NCBI GenBank assembly: GCA_020029615.1
Contig: JAIBJO010000022.1
Coordinates: forward strand, 1-44,614
Source of the DNA: Actinomycetota bacterium
GTDB taxonomy: Bacteria; Actinomycetota; Thermoleophilia; Gaiellales; Gaiellaceae
Direction of reading: 5' to 3'
Length of the DNA: 44,614 bases
A model generated the notes under the pieces. The model made no database searches and was not told the origin of the DNA. It saw nothing but the letters and a program-made list of their open reading frames with translations. Below, in pieces: positions 24,116 to 31,597 of this stretch; within the stretch, counting starts at the first letter, position 1; each line of letters opens with the position of its first letter. A program made the position numbers and the translations under genes.

Positions 24116-24135
24116 TGGTTACCGGCTGGTAACCA
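24116..24135. promoter_or_regulatory. Palindrome TGGTTACC-GGCT-GGTAACCA in divergent regulator region
   Basis: A perfect 8-bp inverted repeat, 49 bases upstream of the response-regulator start. A half-site GGTAAC recurs at 24070-24075 right at its ATG. Likely a binding site for a dimeric regulator; its form differs from the direct-repeat PHO boxes, so a second regulator is possible. Confidence 0.4.
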
Positions 24136-24171
24136 GGTGGTGAGTGCGGCCTATCCACTGACTTGGGGCCT

Positions 24172-24228
24172 GGCTGAAGCCAGACCCTCGGGCTTCAGCC
24201 AGACCCTCGGGCTTCGGCAGACCCTCAG
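24172..24228. repeat. Three tandem 19-bp repeats, same family as 1493-1518
   Basis: Units GGCTGAAGCCAGACCCTCG, GGCTTCAGCCAGACCCTCG and GGCTTCGGCAGACCCTCAG follow one another without gaps, ending 4 bases before GTG 24232. Unit 1 contains a small palindrome; together they can fold into alternative hairpins. They lie in the leader of the histidine kinase gene. Confidence 0.7.
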
Positions 24229-24270
24229 GGCGTGCCAACGATGGGCAAGCCTTCTGTTAGAACCGTGGCG

Positions 24271-25197
24271 ATGGACGACGAGATCCGCGGGCGCACGCTC
24301 GTCGAGGAGAGCCGCGAGGCCGTGGTCGTTCTCGACGACGGGGACCGGGTCGTACTCGCCAGCCGGCGCGCCCGGCAGACCGTGGAGGGAGTGCGTGAGG
24401 GCGAGCGCTTGCCTCCGGACCTGCTCAGCGGCGTGCGGGGAGTGGTCCCGCACGTCGTCCCGTACGAGATCGACGGTCGGCGCGAGCGGCTCGTCTATCT
24501 CTCTCGCGAGGGTGACCTCGCCGCCTACGAGGAGCTTCGGTCTGGCTTCACCGCCGCCGTCTCGCACGAGTTGAGGACGCCGCTTGCCCGTCTGCTGACT
24601 CTGCTCGAGACGGCGACCCTGCCGGGCGAGGACGTCTCGGTGCTCGTCGAGCAGGCGCAGCGGGAGGTCGAGCAGATCACCGAGCTCATCGACGAGGTGC
24701 TCTTCCTGAGCGAGCTCGAGTCCGGGGGCCGTGTCGTGGCTCTCGGCCTCACCCGGATTCGTCCGGTCCTCGAGGAGGCACTCGGGGAGCTCGACGAGCG
24801 GGCCGCGAGAGCAGGCGTCGAGCTTCGCCTCGAGTGCGACTCGGACCTCGCGCTCGGGATCCGACCGAGGATGCTGCGCGTGGTAGCACGCAATCTGGCC
24901 GAGAACGCGATTCGCTACGCCGGCCCCGGAGCGACCTTCGTCCTCGGTGTCGAGCAAAGCGCCGACGGCTCGATAGCCGTCATAGGGCGCGATGACGGCA
25001 TCGGGGTCGAGGAGGCGGAACTTCCGCGGCTCTTCGAGCGCTTCTATCGCTCCGACCGGGCGCGCGCCTCGCGTGGTACGGGGCTCGGCCTTGCGATCGT
25101 GAAGCACATCGTGACCCAGGCCGAAGGCACGGTGGAGGCGCGCGGATCGCGCGGACGCGGCCTCGAGGTGCGCTGCACGTTCCCGGCGCCACGATAG
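24271..25197 (+). CDS. Sensor histidine kinase without membrane helices (PhoR-like)
   Basis: 308 residues from ATG 24271 (GTG 24232 and ATG 24241 are upstream alternatives). Residues 1-80 look like a PAS-type sensor (ESREAVVVLDDGDRVVLAS). His99 in VSHELRTPL is the phosphorylation site. The ATPase domain shows N box ARNLAENAIRYAG, G1 RDDGIGVEE, F box LFERFYRSDRARASR and G2 GTGLGLAI. No membrane helix is present, unlike PhoR/SenX3, so the signal must come from inside, probably through PhoU or the Pst complex encoded next. The PHO box starts three bases after its stop. Confidence 0.87.
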   Translation: MDDEIRGRTLVEESREAVVVLDDGDRVVLASRRARQTVEGVREGERLPPDLLSGVRGVVPHVVPYEIDGRRERLVYLSREGDLAAYEELRSGFTAAVSHELRTPLARLLTLLETATLPGEDVSVLVEQAQREVEQITELIDEVLFLSELESGGRVVALGLTRIRPVLEEALGELDERAARAGVELRLECDSDLALGIRPRMLRVVARNLAENAIRYAGPGATFVLGVEQSADGSIAVIGRDDGIGVEEAELPRLFERFYRSDRARASRGTGLGLAIVKHIVTQAEGTVEARGSRGRGLEVRCTFPAPR

Positions 25198-25199
25198 GC

Positions 25200-25232
25200 G
25201 TTCACCGGACTTACACCGCATCTTCACCATTC
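25200..25232 (+). promoter_or_regulatory. PHO box of the pst operon
   Basis: Three consecutive 11-bp direct repeats: GTTCACCGGAC / TTACACCGCAT / CTTCACCATTC. This is the PhoP-binding pattern of Actinomycetota (11-bp units starting GTTCACC). It lies 41 bases before the pstS start. Confidence 0.8.
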
Positions 25233-25272
25233 GGCTCCCCGCTCGCGGCAACCCTGGCGAAAGACTGAAGCC

Positions 25273-26193
25273 ATGGGGTCACGCGCTCACCTCGCGCTCC
25301 TGTGCGCTGCTTGCCTGGCTGCGATCGGCGCGGGCTGCGGCGGTGGCACGTCGAGCAGCGTGATCACGGCGGACGGCTCGAGCACGGTCGGCCCGTTCAC
25401 GACGAAGGCGGCGGAGGACTGGAAGGCTGCGGGCGGTTCCGACGTCACGGTCGGCATCTCGGGCACGGGAGGCGGCTTCGAGCGCTTCTGTGCCGGTGAG
25501 ACCGACATCTCGAACGCTTCGCGCGCGATCAAGGACGAGGAAGCCGCGATCTGCGCCGAGAACGGCGTCGAGTACGTCGAGCTGCAGGTCGCGACGGACG
25601 CACTCACGAACGTGGTCAGCTCAGAGAACGACTGGGCGACGTGCGTGACGCTCGAGCAGCTGAATGCGATCTGGAAACCTGGCTCGAAGGTGTCGAACTG
25701 GAATCAGGTCGACCCCTCTTACCCGGATGTTCCCCTGAAGCTCTACGGGGCAGGAACGGACTCGGGCACGTTCGACTACTTCACGGACGTCGTCAACGGC
25801 GAGGAGGGCGCGAGCCGCTCCGACTTCTCGGCGACCGAGGACGACAACGTCACCGTGCAAGGCGTCTCGGGTGACAGGGGCGCCCTCGGGTACTTCGGCT
25901 TCTCGTACTTCGAGGAGAACCAGGACACCCTGCAGGCGCTCGAGGTGGACGGCGGCGGAGGATGCGTCCCTCCGAGCGTCGAGACTGCCCAGGACGGCTC
26001 GTACACGCCCCTTGCGCGACCGCTCTTCATATACGTGAAGACGAGCTCACTCGCCGACACGGACGGACTGGCCGACTTCGTTCGCTACACCGTCGAGAAC
26101 GCGAAAGTGATCGCCGAAGAGGCGCGCTTCGTCCCGCTGCACCAGGCGCAGATCGACGCGCAGCTGCAGAAGTTCGAGGACGCGACCGCCTAG
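25273..26193 (+). CDS. pstS: Phosphate-binding protein, lipoprotein
   Basis: 306 residues from ATG 25273. N-terminal signal ends AAIGAGC, a lipobox-like cleavage site, then a GGGTSSS linker. The phosphate site motifs are seen: ITADGSSTVGPFT, VGISGTGGGFERFC, DISNASRAI, AGTDSGTFDYFTD and QGVSGDRGALGYFG. It captures phosphate outside and passes it to PstCA. It is the first gene of the pst operon, directly after a PHO box; its stop shares a base with the pstC start. Confidence 0.93.
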   Translation: MGSRAHLALLCAACLAAIGAGCGGGTSSSVITADGSSTVGPFTTKAAEDWKAAGGSDVTVGISGTGGGFERFCAGETDISNASRAIKDEEAAICAENGVEYVELQVATDALTNVVSSENDWATCVTLEQLNAIWKPGSKVSNWNQVDPSYPDVPLKLYGAGTDSGTFDYFTDVVNGEEGASRSDFSATEDDNVTVQGVSGDRGALGYFGFSYFEENQDTLQALEVDGGGGCVPPSVETAQDGSYTPLARPLFIYVKTSSLADTDGLADFVRYTVENAKVIAEEARFVPLHQAQIDAQLQKFEDATA

Positions 26194-27131
26194 TGGCCTC
26201 CGTCGACGTCACGGTTGCTCGCCCCGGGGCAACGACGCTCCCACGGAGGAGGATCCGCTGGGGCGAGCAGCTCGTACATGCAGTTCTGTTCGTCGCCGCC
26301 GCGATCTCGGTGCTGACGACGCTCGGGATCGTCCTCTCCCTGCTGCTGCCCGCGCTCGAGTTCTTCCGCGAGGTGAGCCCGGTCGACTTCTTCACGGGAA
26401 CGACCTGGGCGCCGCTGTTCCTCGACGCGCATTTCGGGGTTCTTCCGCTCGTCGTCGGCACTCTGATGATCTCGTTCTGGTCGTCGCTCGTGGCGTTTCC
26501 TCTCGGGGTCGGCGTGGCGATCTACCTGAGCGAGTACGCGGCACCACGAGCTACGGCATTCCTGAAGCCCATCCTCGAGATCCTCGCCGCAATCCCCACC
26601 GTCGTGCTCGGCTACTTCGCTCTCACGTTCGTCACCCCGTTCCTGCGCGATCAGGTCGGTCTCCAGGTCGAGATCTTCAACGCGCTGTCCGCCAGCCTCG
26701 TGCTCGGGATCATGCTGATCCCCACGATCGCGACGTTGTCCGAGGACGCCATGGCTGCGGTGCCGCGTGATCTGCGCGACGGCGGCTACGCGCTCGGGGC
26801 CGACAAGCTGCAGGTCTCGACGAAGATCGTCGTGCCGGCGGCGATCTCGGGCATCATCGCCGCGTTCGTGCTCGGCTTCTCACGAGCCGTCGGCGAGACG
26901 ATGATCGTGCTCATCGCCGCCGGGCAGCTCGCGCAGATCACGTTCGATCCCCGCGAGACGATCGAGACGATCACCGCCTTCATCGGCGCGACCGGTAACG
27001 GCGACGTCCCGACCGGCTCGATCGAGTACAAGACCATCTTCGCGGTCGGGCTCACGCTCTTCGTGATGACGCTCGTCATGAACCTCATCTCGATCCGGCT
27101 CGTTCGCAAGTATCGAGAGGTCTACGAGTGA
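26193..27131 (+). CDS. pstC: Phosphate ABC transporter permease
   Basis: 312 residues from GTG 26193, which overlaps the pstS TAG by one base. Six helices; typical sequences are IAIYLSEYA-like VAIYLSEYAAPR, LEILAAIPTVVLGYFAL and the EAA loop VPRDLRDGGYALGADKLQVSTKIVVPAAISG. FSRAVGETMIVLIAAG is the conserved motif of PstC/PstA. It forms the phosphate channel with PstA and ends GTGA-overlapped with it. Confidence 0.92.
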   Translation: MASVDVTVARPGATTLPRRRIRWGEQLVHAVLFVAAAISVLTTLGIVLSLLLPALEFFREVSPVDFFTGTTWAPLFLDAHFGVLPLVVGTLMISFWSSLVAFPLGVGVAIYLSEYAAPRATAFLKPILEILAAIPTVVLGYFALTFVTPFLRDQVGLQVEIFNALSASLVLGIMLIPTIATLSEDAMAAVPRDLRDGGYALGADKLQVSTKIVVPAAISGIIAAFVLGFSRAVGETMIVLIAAGQLAQITFDPRETIETITAFIGATGNGDVPTGSIEYKTIFAVGLTLFVMTLVMNLISIRLVRKYREVYE

Positions 27132-28006
27132 CGACGGCGGTGCCGACCTCGCTCGCAGGCGGTCCCCGGCGGCGTGTGTGGAGGAACCGACTCTTCCAGC
27201 TCGCGATGCTCTCGTGCATGTTCGTCGCGTTCGGCACGCTTGCGCTGCTGCTCGCCGACACGTTGATCACGGGCTGGCCGGAGCTCTCGCGCCGTCTCCT
27301 CACCGGACTCCCTTCGACGGTGCCCGGCGAGGCGGGCGCGCGCCCTGCGATCCTGGCGACGCTCTACCTCGGCTTGCTCGTGCTCGTGTTCTCCGTGCCG
27401 ATCGGCGTTCTCACAGCCATCTACCTCGAGGAGTACGCGAATCGCGAGCGCTGGTGGAACCGGGCCATCGAGGTCAACATCCAGAACCTCGCGGCCGTTC
27501 CCGCGATCGTTTACGGGATCCTCGGCCTGGCGTTCATCGTCCGTGGTATCGGCGTCGGTCGGGTCGTGCTCGCCGGAGGGCTCATCTTGACGCTGGTGGT
27601 GCTGCCGACGGTGGTGGTCGCTTCGCGCGAGGCCATTCGCGCGGTGCCGGATTCGATCAGACAGGGTGCGTTCGCTCTGGGCGCGACGAAGTGGCAGGTG
27701 GTGTGGCGACAGGTGCTGCCGGCGTCGATCCCGGGTATCGCGACCGGTTCGATCCTCGCGCTCTCCCGTGCAGTCGGCGAGACGGCTCCGCTGATCATGG
27801 TCGGCGCCATCACGTACGTCGCATTCAATCCGTCGCTCTTCGGCCCGTACACGGCGCTCCCCGTGCAGATCTACAACTGGACCAAGCAGCCCGATCCGGG
27901 CTTCCAGACGCTGGCCGCGGCCGCGGCGATCGTGTTGCTCGCGATCGTGCTGAGCATGAACGCCGTCGCGATCTTCCTTCGCAATCGCTACCGCAAGCAG
28001 TGGTGA
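27128..28006 (+). CDS. pstA: Phosphate ABC transporter permease
   Basis: 292 residues from GTG 27128, overlapping pstC by 4 bases. Six helices, [31 protein letters not shown] loop [31 protein letters not shown] and [16 protein letters not shown] are all typical of PstA. It appears intact, in contrast to the ATPase gene after it. Confidence 0.92.
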   Translation: MTTAVPTSLAGGPRRRVWRNRLFQLAMLSCMFVAFGTLALLLADTLITGWPELSRRLLTGLPSTVPGEAGARPAILATLYLGLLVLVFSVPIGVLTAIYLEEYANRERWWNRAIEVNIQNLAAVPAIVYGILGLAFIVRGIGVGRVVLAGGLILTLVVLPTVVVASREAIRAVPDSIRQGAFALGATKWQVVWRQVLPASIPGIATGSILALSRAVGETAPLIMVGAITYVAFNPSLFGPYTALPVQIYNWTKQPDPGFQTLAAAAAIVLLAIVLSMNAVAIFLRNRYRKQW

Positions 28007-28016
28007 GAGCTCTTCG

Positions 28017-28715
28017 ATGACGCAGATGGAAGCTCCGCGCATAGACAGCAGCCGTATCGCCGAGGTCTCTCATGGGCTCGACCGCTCCGAGGTCGAGAGC
28101 CGCGAGAGGGTGTTCTCCGTGCGCGATCTCAGCGTCGCGTATCACGGGAACGTCGCGCTCGAGAACGTCGAGCTCGTCGAGATACGGCGGCGGATCGGGA
28201 TGGTGTTCCAGAAGCCGAATCCGTTTCCGAAGTCGATCTACGACAACATCGCATTCGGACCGCGTGTCTTGGGAATGAAGGGCTCGCTGGACGAGCGAGT
28301 CGAGCAAGCGCTGCACCAGGCCGCGCTCTGGGACGAAGTGAAGGATCGACTCAAGGACGGCGCGCTCGGCCTGTCGGGCGGCCAGCAGCAGCGCCTGTGC
28401 ATTGCTCGAGCGCTTGCCGTCGAGCCCGACGTCATTCTCATGGACGAGCCGGCTTCGGCGCTCGACCCCATCTCGACCACGCGAATCGAAGACCTCATGC
28501 ACGAGCTGAAGCGTGACTACACGATCGTCATCGTCACCCACAACATGCAGCAGGCGGCACGCGTTGCGGACATGACCGCTTTCTTCAGCGTCGACGTCGA
28601 GGAGGACGGCAGCGGGCGGCGCGGCATCCTCGTCGAGTACGACGCGACGACGAAGATCTTCACGACGCCGTCCGACAAACGGACCGAAGACTACGTCACC
28701 GGGCGATTCGGATGA
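28017..28715 (+). CDS. pstB: Phosphate ABC transporter ATPase lacking the Walker A region
   Basis: 232 residues from ATG 28017. Q loop [16 protein letters not shown] (62-77), signature LSGGQQQR (119-126), Walker [14 protein letters not shown] (139-151) and H loop IVTHNMQQA (172-180) are perfect for PstB. However, VALENV (46-51) is followed at once by [13 protein letters not shown]. The ~56 residues between these points in all PstB, including Walker A GPSGCGKS, are absent, with the frame kept. Such a protein should not bind ATP. The N-terminus also carries ~30 extra residues. Either a true in-frame deletion or an assembly error near 28161-28184; a second pstB elsewhere would be needed for function. 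Confidence 0.9.
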   Translation: MTQMEAPRIDSSRIAEVSHGLDRSEVESRERVFSVRDLSVAYHGNVALENVELVEIRRRIGMVFQKPNPFPKSIYDNIAFGPRVLGMKGSLDERVEQALHQAALWDEVKDRLKDGALGLSGGQQQRLCIARALAVEPDVILMDEPASALDPISTTRIEDLMHELKRDYTIVIVTHNMQQAARVADMTAFFSVDVEEDGSGRRGILVEYDATTKIFTTPSDKRTEDYVTGRFG

Positions 28716-29392
28716 GAGTCGAGTTCCAGGCCGAGCTGGACGCCCTCGAAGCGGGATTCCAGGAGACCGGCGAGATCGTCCTCCGGTCGATTCGCGGCGT
28801 CATCGACGCGCTGCGCACGCAGGACGTCGAGCTCTGCGACGAGGTCATCGCCTTCGACGACGAGATCGACGATCGGTATCACGCTCTCGAGAAGCAGATC
28901 GAGCTCGTGCTCGCCCGCCAGACACCAGTCGCCGGCGACCTCCGTCTCGTTCTCGCCCTCCTGCATTGCGGGCTCCACGTCGAACGCATAGGCGACCAGT
29001 GCGTGACGATCGCGAAGCTGACGAAGCTGTCGAGCCACCTGGACACGAGACAGATCGTGATCGAGGGGCTCGTCGACATGGGGGAGCGCTGCGCGGAGAT
29101 GGTGAAGGCGTCGCTCACCGCGTTTGCCAACCGCGACCTGGGACAGGCGCGTGGGTTGCACGGCCTCGACGATCTCGTCGACCGCGCGAACCGTCAGGTG
29201 TTCGAGGAAGTGCTGGGGTACGTGAACGATGCCGAGGCGCTCGAGTGGGGGATGCGCCAGATCACCGTCGCTCGTTGCTTCGAGCGGATCGGCGACAACG
29301 CCGTCGACATCGGGGAGCAGACCGCATTCGTCGTAACCGGCGAGTTCGCCGAGTTCACGGACGCCTCGCATGACGTGCGCCCGCCCGGGTAG
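28712..29392 (+). CDS. phoU: PhoU phosphate signalling protein
   Basis: 226 residues from ATG 28712 (ATGA overlap with pstB). Two helical-bundle repeats, each with the metal-binding ExxxD pattern: [16 protein letters not shown] and [16 protein letters not shown]. PhoU links the Pst complex to the histidine kinase, holding it off when phosphate is plentiful. Because the kinase here has no membrane part, PhoU may be its direct partner. Confidence 0.93.
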   Translation: MRVEFQAELDALEAGFQETGEIVLRSIRGVIDALRTQDVELCDEVIAFDDEIDDRYHALEKQIELVLARQTPVAGDLRLVLALLHCGLHVERIGDQCVTIAKLTKLSSHLDTRQIVIEGLVDMGERCAEMVKASLTAFANRDLGQARGLHGLDDLVDRANRQVFEEVLGYVNDAEALEWGMRQITVARCFERIGDNAVDIGEQTAFVVTGEFAEFTDASHDVRPPG

Positions 29393-29399
29393 CTCGGGC

Positions 29400-29432
29400 G
29401 TTCACCACTCCGCCACCACGAGTTCACACGCT
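29400..29432 (+). promoter_or_regulatory. PHO box of the second pstS
   Basis: Three 11-bp direct repeats: GTTCACCACTC / CGCCACCACGA / GTTCACACGCT, beginning 7 bases after the phoU stop and 73 bases before the second pstS. The first and third units match the PhoP consensus well; the middle one is weaker. Confidence 0.75.
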
Positions 29433-29505
29433 CGAACCCCACATCACGTGCCGCCGTGACGACCATCCGCTCGAGAGGGCAATTCGGACAGAGGAGAGAG
29501 GAAGC

Positions 29506-30495
29506 ATGAAGAACGTACTCGGGCGCCGTGGCCTTGCAGTGGTATTCGGTGCAGCCGCTTGCCTAGGACTCGTGTCGACGGCAATCGCAGGCTTGGCTGC
29601 AGGACCGACGTACAACCTGAAGAAGCTCAAGGGCTCGGTCACTGCGGACGGCTCGTCGACTGTCGGCCCGTACACGACAGCCGCCGCGGAGCTCTTTCGC
29701 CGAGCGGGAGCGACCGGTGTGCAGCTCACGGTGGGTATCTCCGGCACCGGTGGCGGCTTCCAGCGCTTCTGCAAGGGAGAGATCGACCTCTCCGATGCGT
29801 CCCGTCCGATGCGGAACAGTGAAGCCGCAGCCTGCAAGACGAACAGCATCGGCTCGTGGCGCGCGTTCACGGTGGCCAACGACGCGCTTACAGTCGTCGT
29901 CAACCAGCAGAACACGTGGGCACGATGCCTCACCGTCGCCGAGCTGAAGAAGATCTGGGAGCCCGGCTCCAAGGTCGACAACTGGAAGGACGTCCGAGCC
30001 GGTTTCCCGGACGTGCCGCTCAAGCTCTTCGGTCCGGGGACCGATTCCGGAACGTTCGACTACTTCACCGAGGCGATCAACGGTAGGGCTCGAGCGAGCC
30101 GCTCGGACTACCAGGCCTCGGAGGACGACAACGTCCTCGTGCAAGGCGTCTCGGGCGAGCGCGGTGGAATGGCGTACTTCGGCTTCTCGTACTTCACCGA
30201 GAACCAGAGCCGCCTGAACGCCATTCAGATCGCGAACCCGAAGACGAGCCAGTGCGTCGCACCATCGAAAGCGACCGTCTTCAACAACTCGTACCGGCCG
30301 CTCGCGAGGCCGCTCTTCATCTACGCGAAGGGCTCGTCGTTCGCGCGCACGGAGGTGCAGGCGTTCCTCGACTACATCTTCGACAACGAAGTCGCAATCG
30401 CCAACCGCGCCGACTTCATCTCGCTGACTCCCAAGCAGCTCAAGCGCGCGAGGACGAACTTCATCCTCGCAGTCAAGGCGGCGAAGCGCACCTAG
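29506..30495 (+). CDS. pstS: Second phosphate-binding protein, probably soluble
   Basis: 329 residues from ATG 29506 behind GAGGAGAGAGGAAGC, a strong site. A Sec signal peptide ends around STAIAG and there is no good lipobox, so unlike the first PstS it may be released. Phosphate motifs VTADGSSTVGPYT, VGISGTGGGFQRFCKG, DLSDASRPM, GPGTDSGTFDYFTE and QGVSGERGGMAYFG are intact. It has its own PHO box and strong terminator, suggesting high expression under phosphate limitation. It is clearly a paralogue of the gene at 25273. Confidence 0.92.
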   Translation: MKNVLGRRGLAVVFGAAACLGLVSTAIAGLAAGPTYNLKKLKGSVTADGSSTVGPYTTAAAELFRRAGATGVQLTVGISGTGGGFQRFCKGEIDLSDASRPMRNSEAAACKTNSIGSWRAFTVANDALTVVVNQQNTWARCLTVAELKKIWEPGSKVDNWKDVRAGFPDVPLKLFGPGTDSGTFDYFTEAINGRARASRSDYQASEDDNVLVQGVSGERGGMAYFGFSYFTENQSRLNAIQIANPKTSQCVAPSKATVFNNSYRPLARPLFIYAKGSSFARTEVQAFLDYIFDNEVAIANRADFISLTPKQLKRARTNFILAVKAAKRT

Positions 30496-30523
30496 CCTCT
30501 TCTCCTCCGACCGACGCCCGTCA

Positions 30524-30556
30524 CGCGAGGGGCGGCCGAACCGGCCGCCCCTCGCG
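30524..30556 (+). terminator. Strong hairpin terminator after second pstS
   Basis: CGCGAGGGGCGGCC and GGCCGCCCCTCGCG form a perfect 14-bp stem with a 5-base loop. No T-run follows, as is usual in high-GC bacteria. Confidence 0.75.
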
Positions 30557-30634
30557 CGTCAACCGACGGTGATGCGCTTGACGACGGCGTGTTACGGGCG
30601 GAAGATTCGGTGGTCGGGGAGCAAAGGAGGGTGG

Positions 30635-31102
30635 GTGCTGCTGCTCAGACATGCGAGCGCCGGAGCGCGTCTCTCGTCGTCGGCAATCGATCGGTTCCGC
30701 CAACTCGATCACGAGGGGCGCGCACAGGCCCGAGACCTCACGTGGGCGTTGGCGGACCGGGAGATCGAACGGATCGTGACGAGCCCGCTGGCGCGGTGCG
30801 TCGAGACGGTAGTCCCCATCGCGGAAAGGCGTCAACTGGTCGTCGAGCGCCGGATCGAGCTCCAGCCCGAGGCTCAGCTCCAGGAGACACTGGAACTGCT
30901 GGGAGACCTTCCGGATGCGACGCTCGTTTGCACACACCGGGAAGTCATCCTGCAGCTGTTCGAAGGCGGCGTCACGTGTGAGAAGGCGGGAACGTGGGTT
31001 CTCGAGCGAGTCGGAGTCCTCTTCAGCCCGACGGAGTATCTCGCGCCGCCGGGCGCTCTGCACGATGCCGTCCCGCGCACCGTCCTCAGTCGCTCACCGT
31101 AG
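30635..31102 (+). CDS. SixA-type histidine phosphatase
   Basis: 155 residues from GTG 30635, chosen because AAAGGAGG precedes it and the protein then begins VLLLRHASAG, the usual N-terminus with Arg5-His6 catalytic. Other marks: DRFRQLDHEGRAQARDL, VTSPLARCVETV and the second His in VCTHREVI. SixA proteins remove phosphate from phosphohistidine; related proteins work near polyphosphate genes. It is convergent with arsC and close to ppk, which fits a role in phosphate or phosphosignal turnover. Confidence 0.82.
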   Translation: MLLLRHASAGARLSSSAIDRFRQLDHEGRAQARDLTWALADREIERIVTSPLARCVETVVPIAERRQLVVERRIELQPEAQLQETLELLGDLPDATLVCTHREVILQLFEGGVTCEKAGTWVLERVGVLFSPTEYLAPPGALHDAVPRTVLSRSP

Positions 31103-31124
31103 TCAGCGCGCCGAGGCGGCCTCG

Positions 31125-31586
31125 TCAGGCTGAGAGGCCCAGCTGGGTCAGGAGCGCCTGGACACGCCGATCGATGTCGTCCCGGATGCGCCGAACGGTC
31201 TCGAGATCCTGGTCCGCCGGGTCGTCGACCTCCCAGTCCTCGTAGCGCTTTCCCGGATAGATGGGACATGCGTCGCCACAGCCCATCGTGATGACGACGT
31301 CCGCTTCTCGAACGGCCTCCTCGGTCAGCCGCTTTGGGAGAGCCTGGGAAACGTCGACTCCGATCTCGGCCATCACGGCGACCGCGGCAGGGTTGATCCG
31401 GTCTGTGGGGTTCGACCCCGCCGAGTGGACGTTGACGCTGCCACTTGAGCGGAGCGTAAGGAGACCCGCCGCCATCTGGCTCCGCCCGGCGTTGTGCACG
31501 CAGACGAACAGGACCTCTTTCGTAGCTGCGTAGGGGCGAGGCTCGCCTCGCCCTTGCTCGTCGTGGGCGCTTCCCGGGCGAGGCAA
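31125..31586 (-). CDS. arsC: Arsenate reductase, low-molecular-weight PTP type
   Basis: 153 residues from TTG 31586. P-loop CVHNAGRSQMA has Cys29 and Arg35 (CX5R), and MGCGDACPIYPGKRYEDW supplies Cys103 and Cys107 for the redox relay, followed by DDPADQD. It reduces arsenate to arsenite with thioredoxin or mycothiol. The gene starts 7 bases after the ppk stop with AGGTGAG as site. The first ~20 residues (MPRPGSAHDEQGRGEPRPYA) are encoded by a dispersed palindromic repeat; the family core begins at KEVLFVCVHN. No other in-frame start exists. Placing it after ppk/pit is logical, since Pit imports arsenate along with phosphate. Confidence 0.88.
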   Translation of the reverse strand: MPRPGSAHDEQGRGEPRPYAATKEVLFVCVHNAGRSQMAAGLLTLRSSGSVNVHSAGSNPTDRINPAAVAVMAEIGVDVSQALPKRLTEEAVREADVVITMGCGDACPIYPGKRYEDWEVDDPADQDLETVRRIRDDIDRRVQALLTQLGLSA

Positions 31587-31597
31587 GTCTCACCTAG
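31529..31597. repeat. 69-bp palindromic repeat, copy 2, inside arsC start
   Basis: CGTAGGGGCGAGGCTCGCCTCGCCC matches copy 1 at 12625 closely (shown here in two parts: CGTAGGGGCGAGGCT, CGCCTCGCCCTTG); the CCGGGCGA block is also shared, while the far end has decayed to CTCACCTAG. That end contains the ppk stop and the arsC ribosome binding site. Confidence 0.65.

Noticed and set aside
29506-29600. Lipobox in the second PstS (GAAAC)
   Set aside because: The hydrophobic stretch continues well past this cysteine and a better Sec cleavage site follows, so lipoprotein processing is unlikely.
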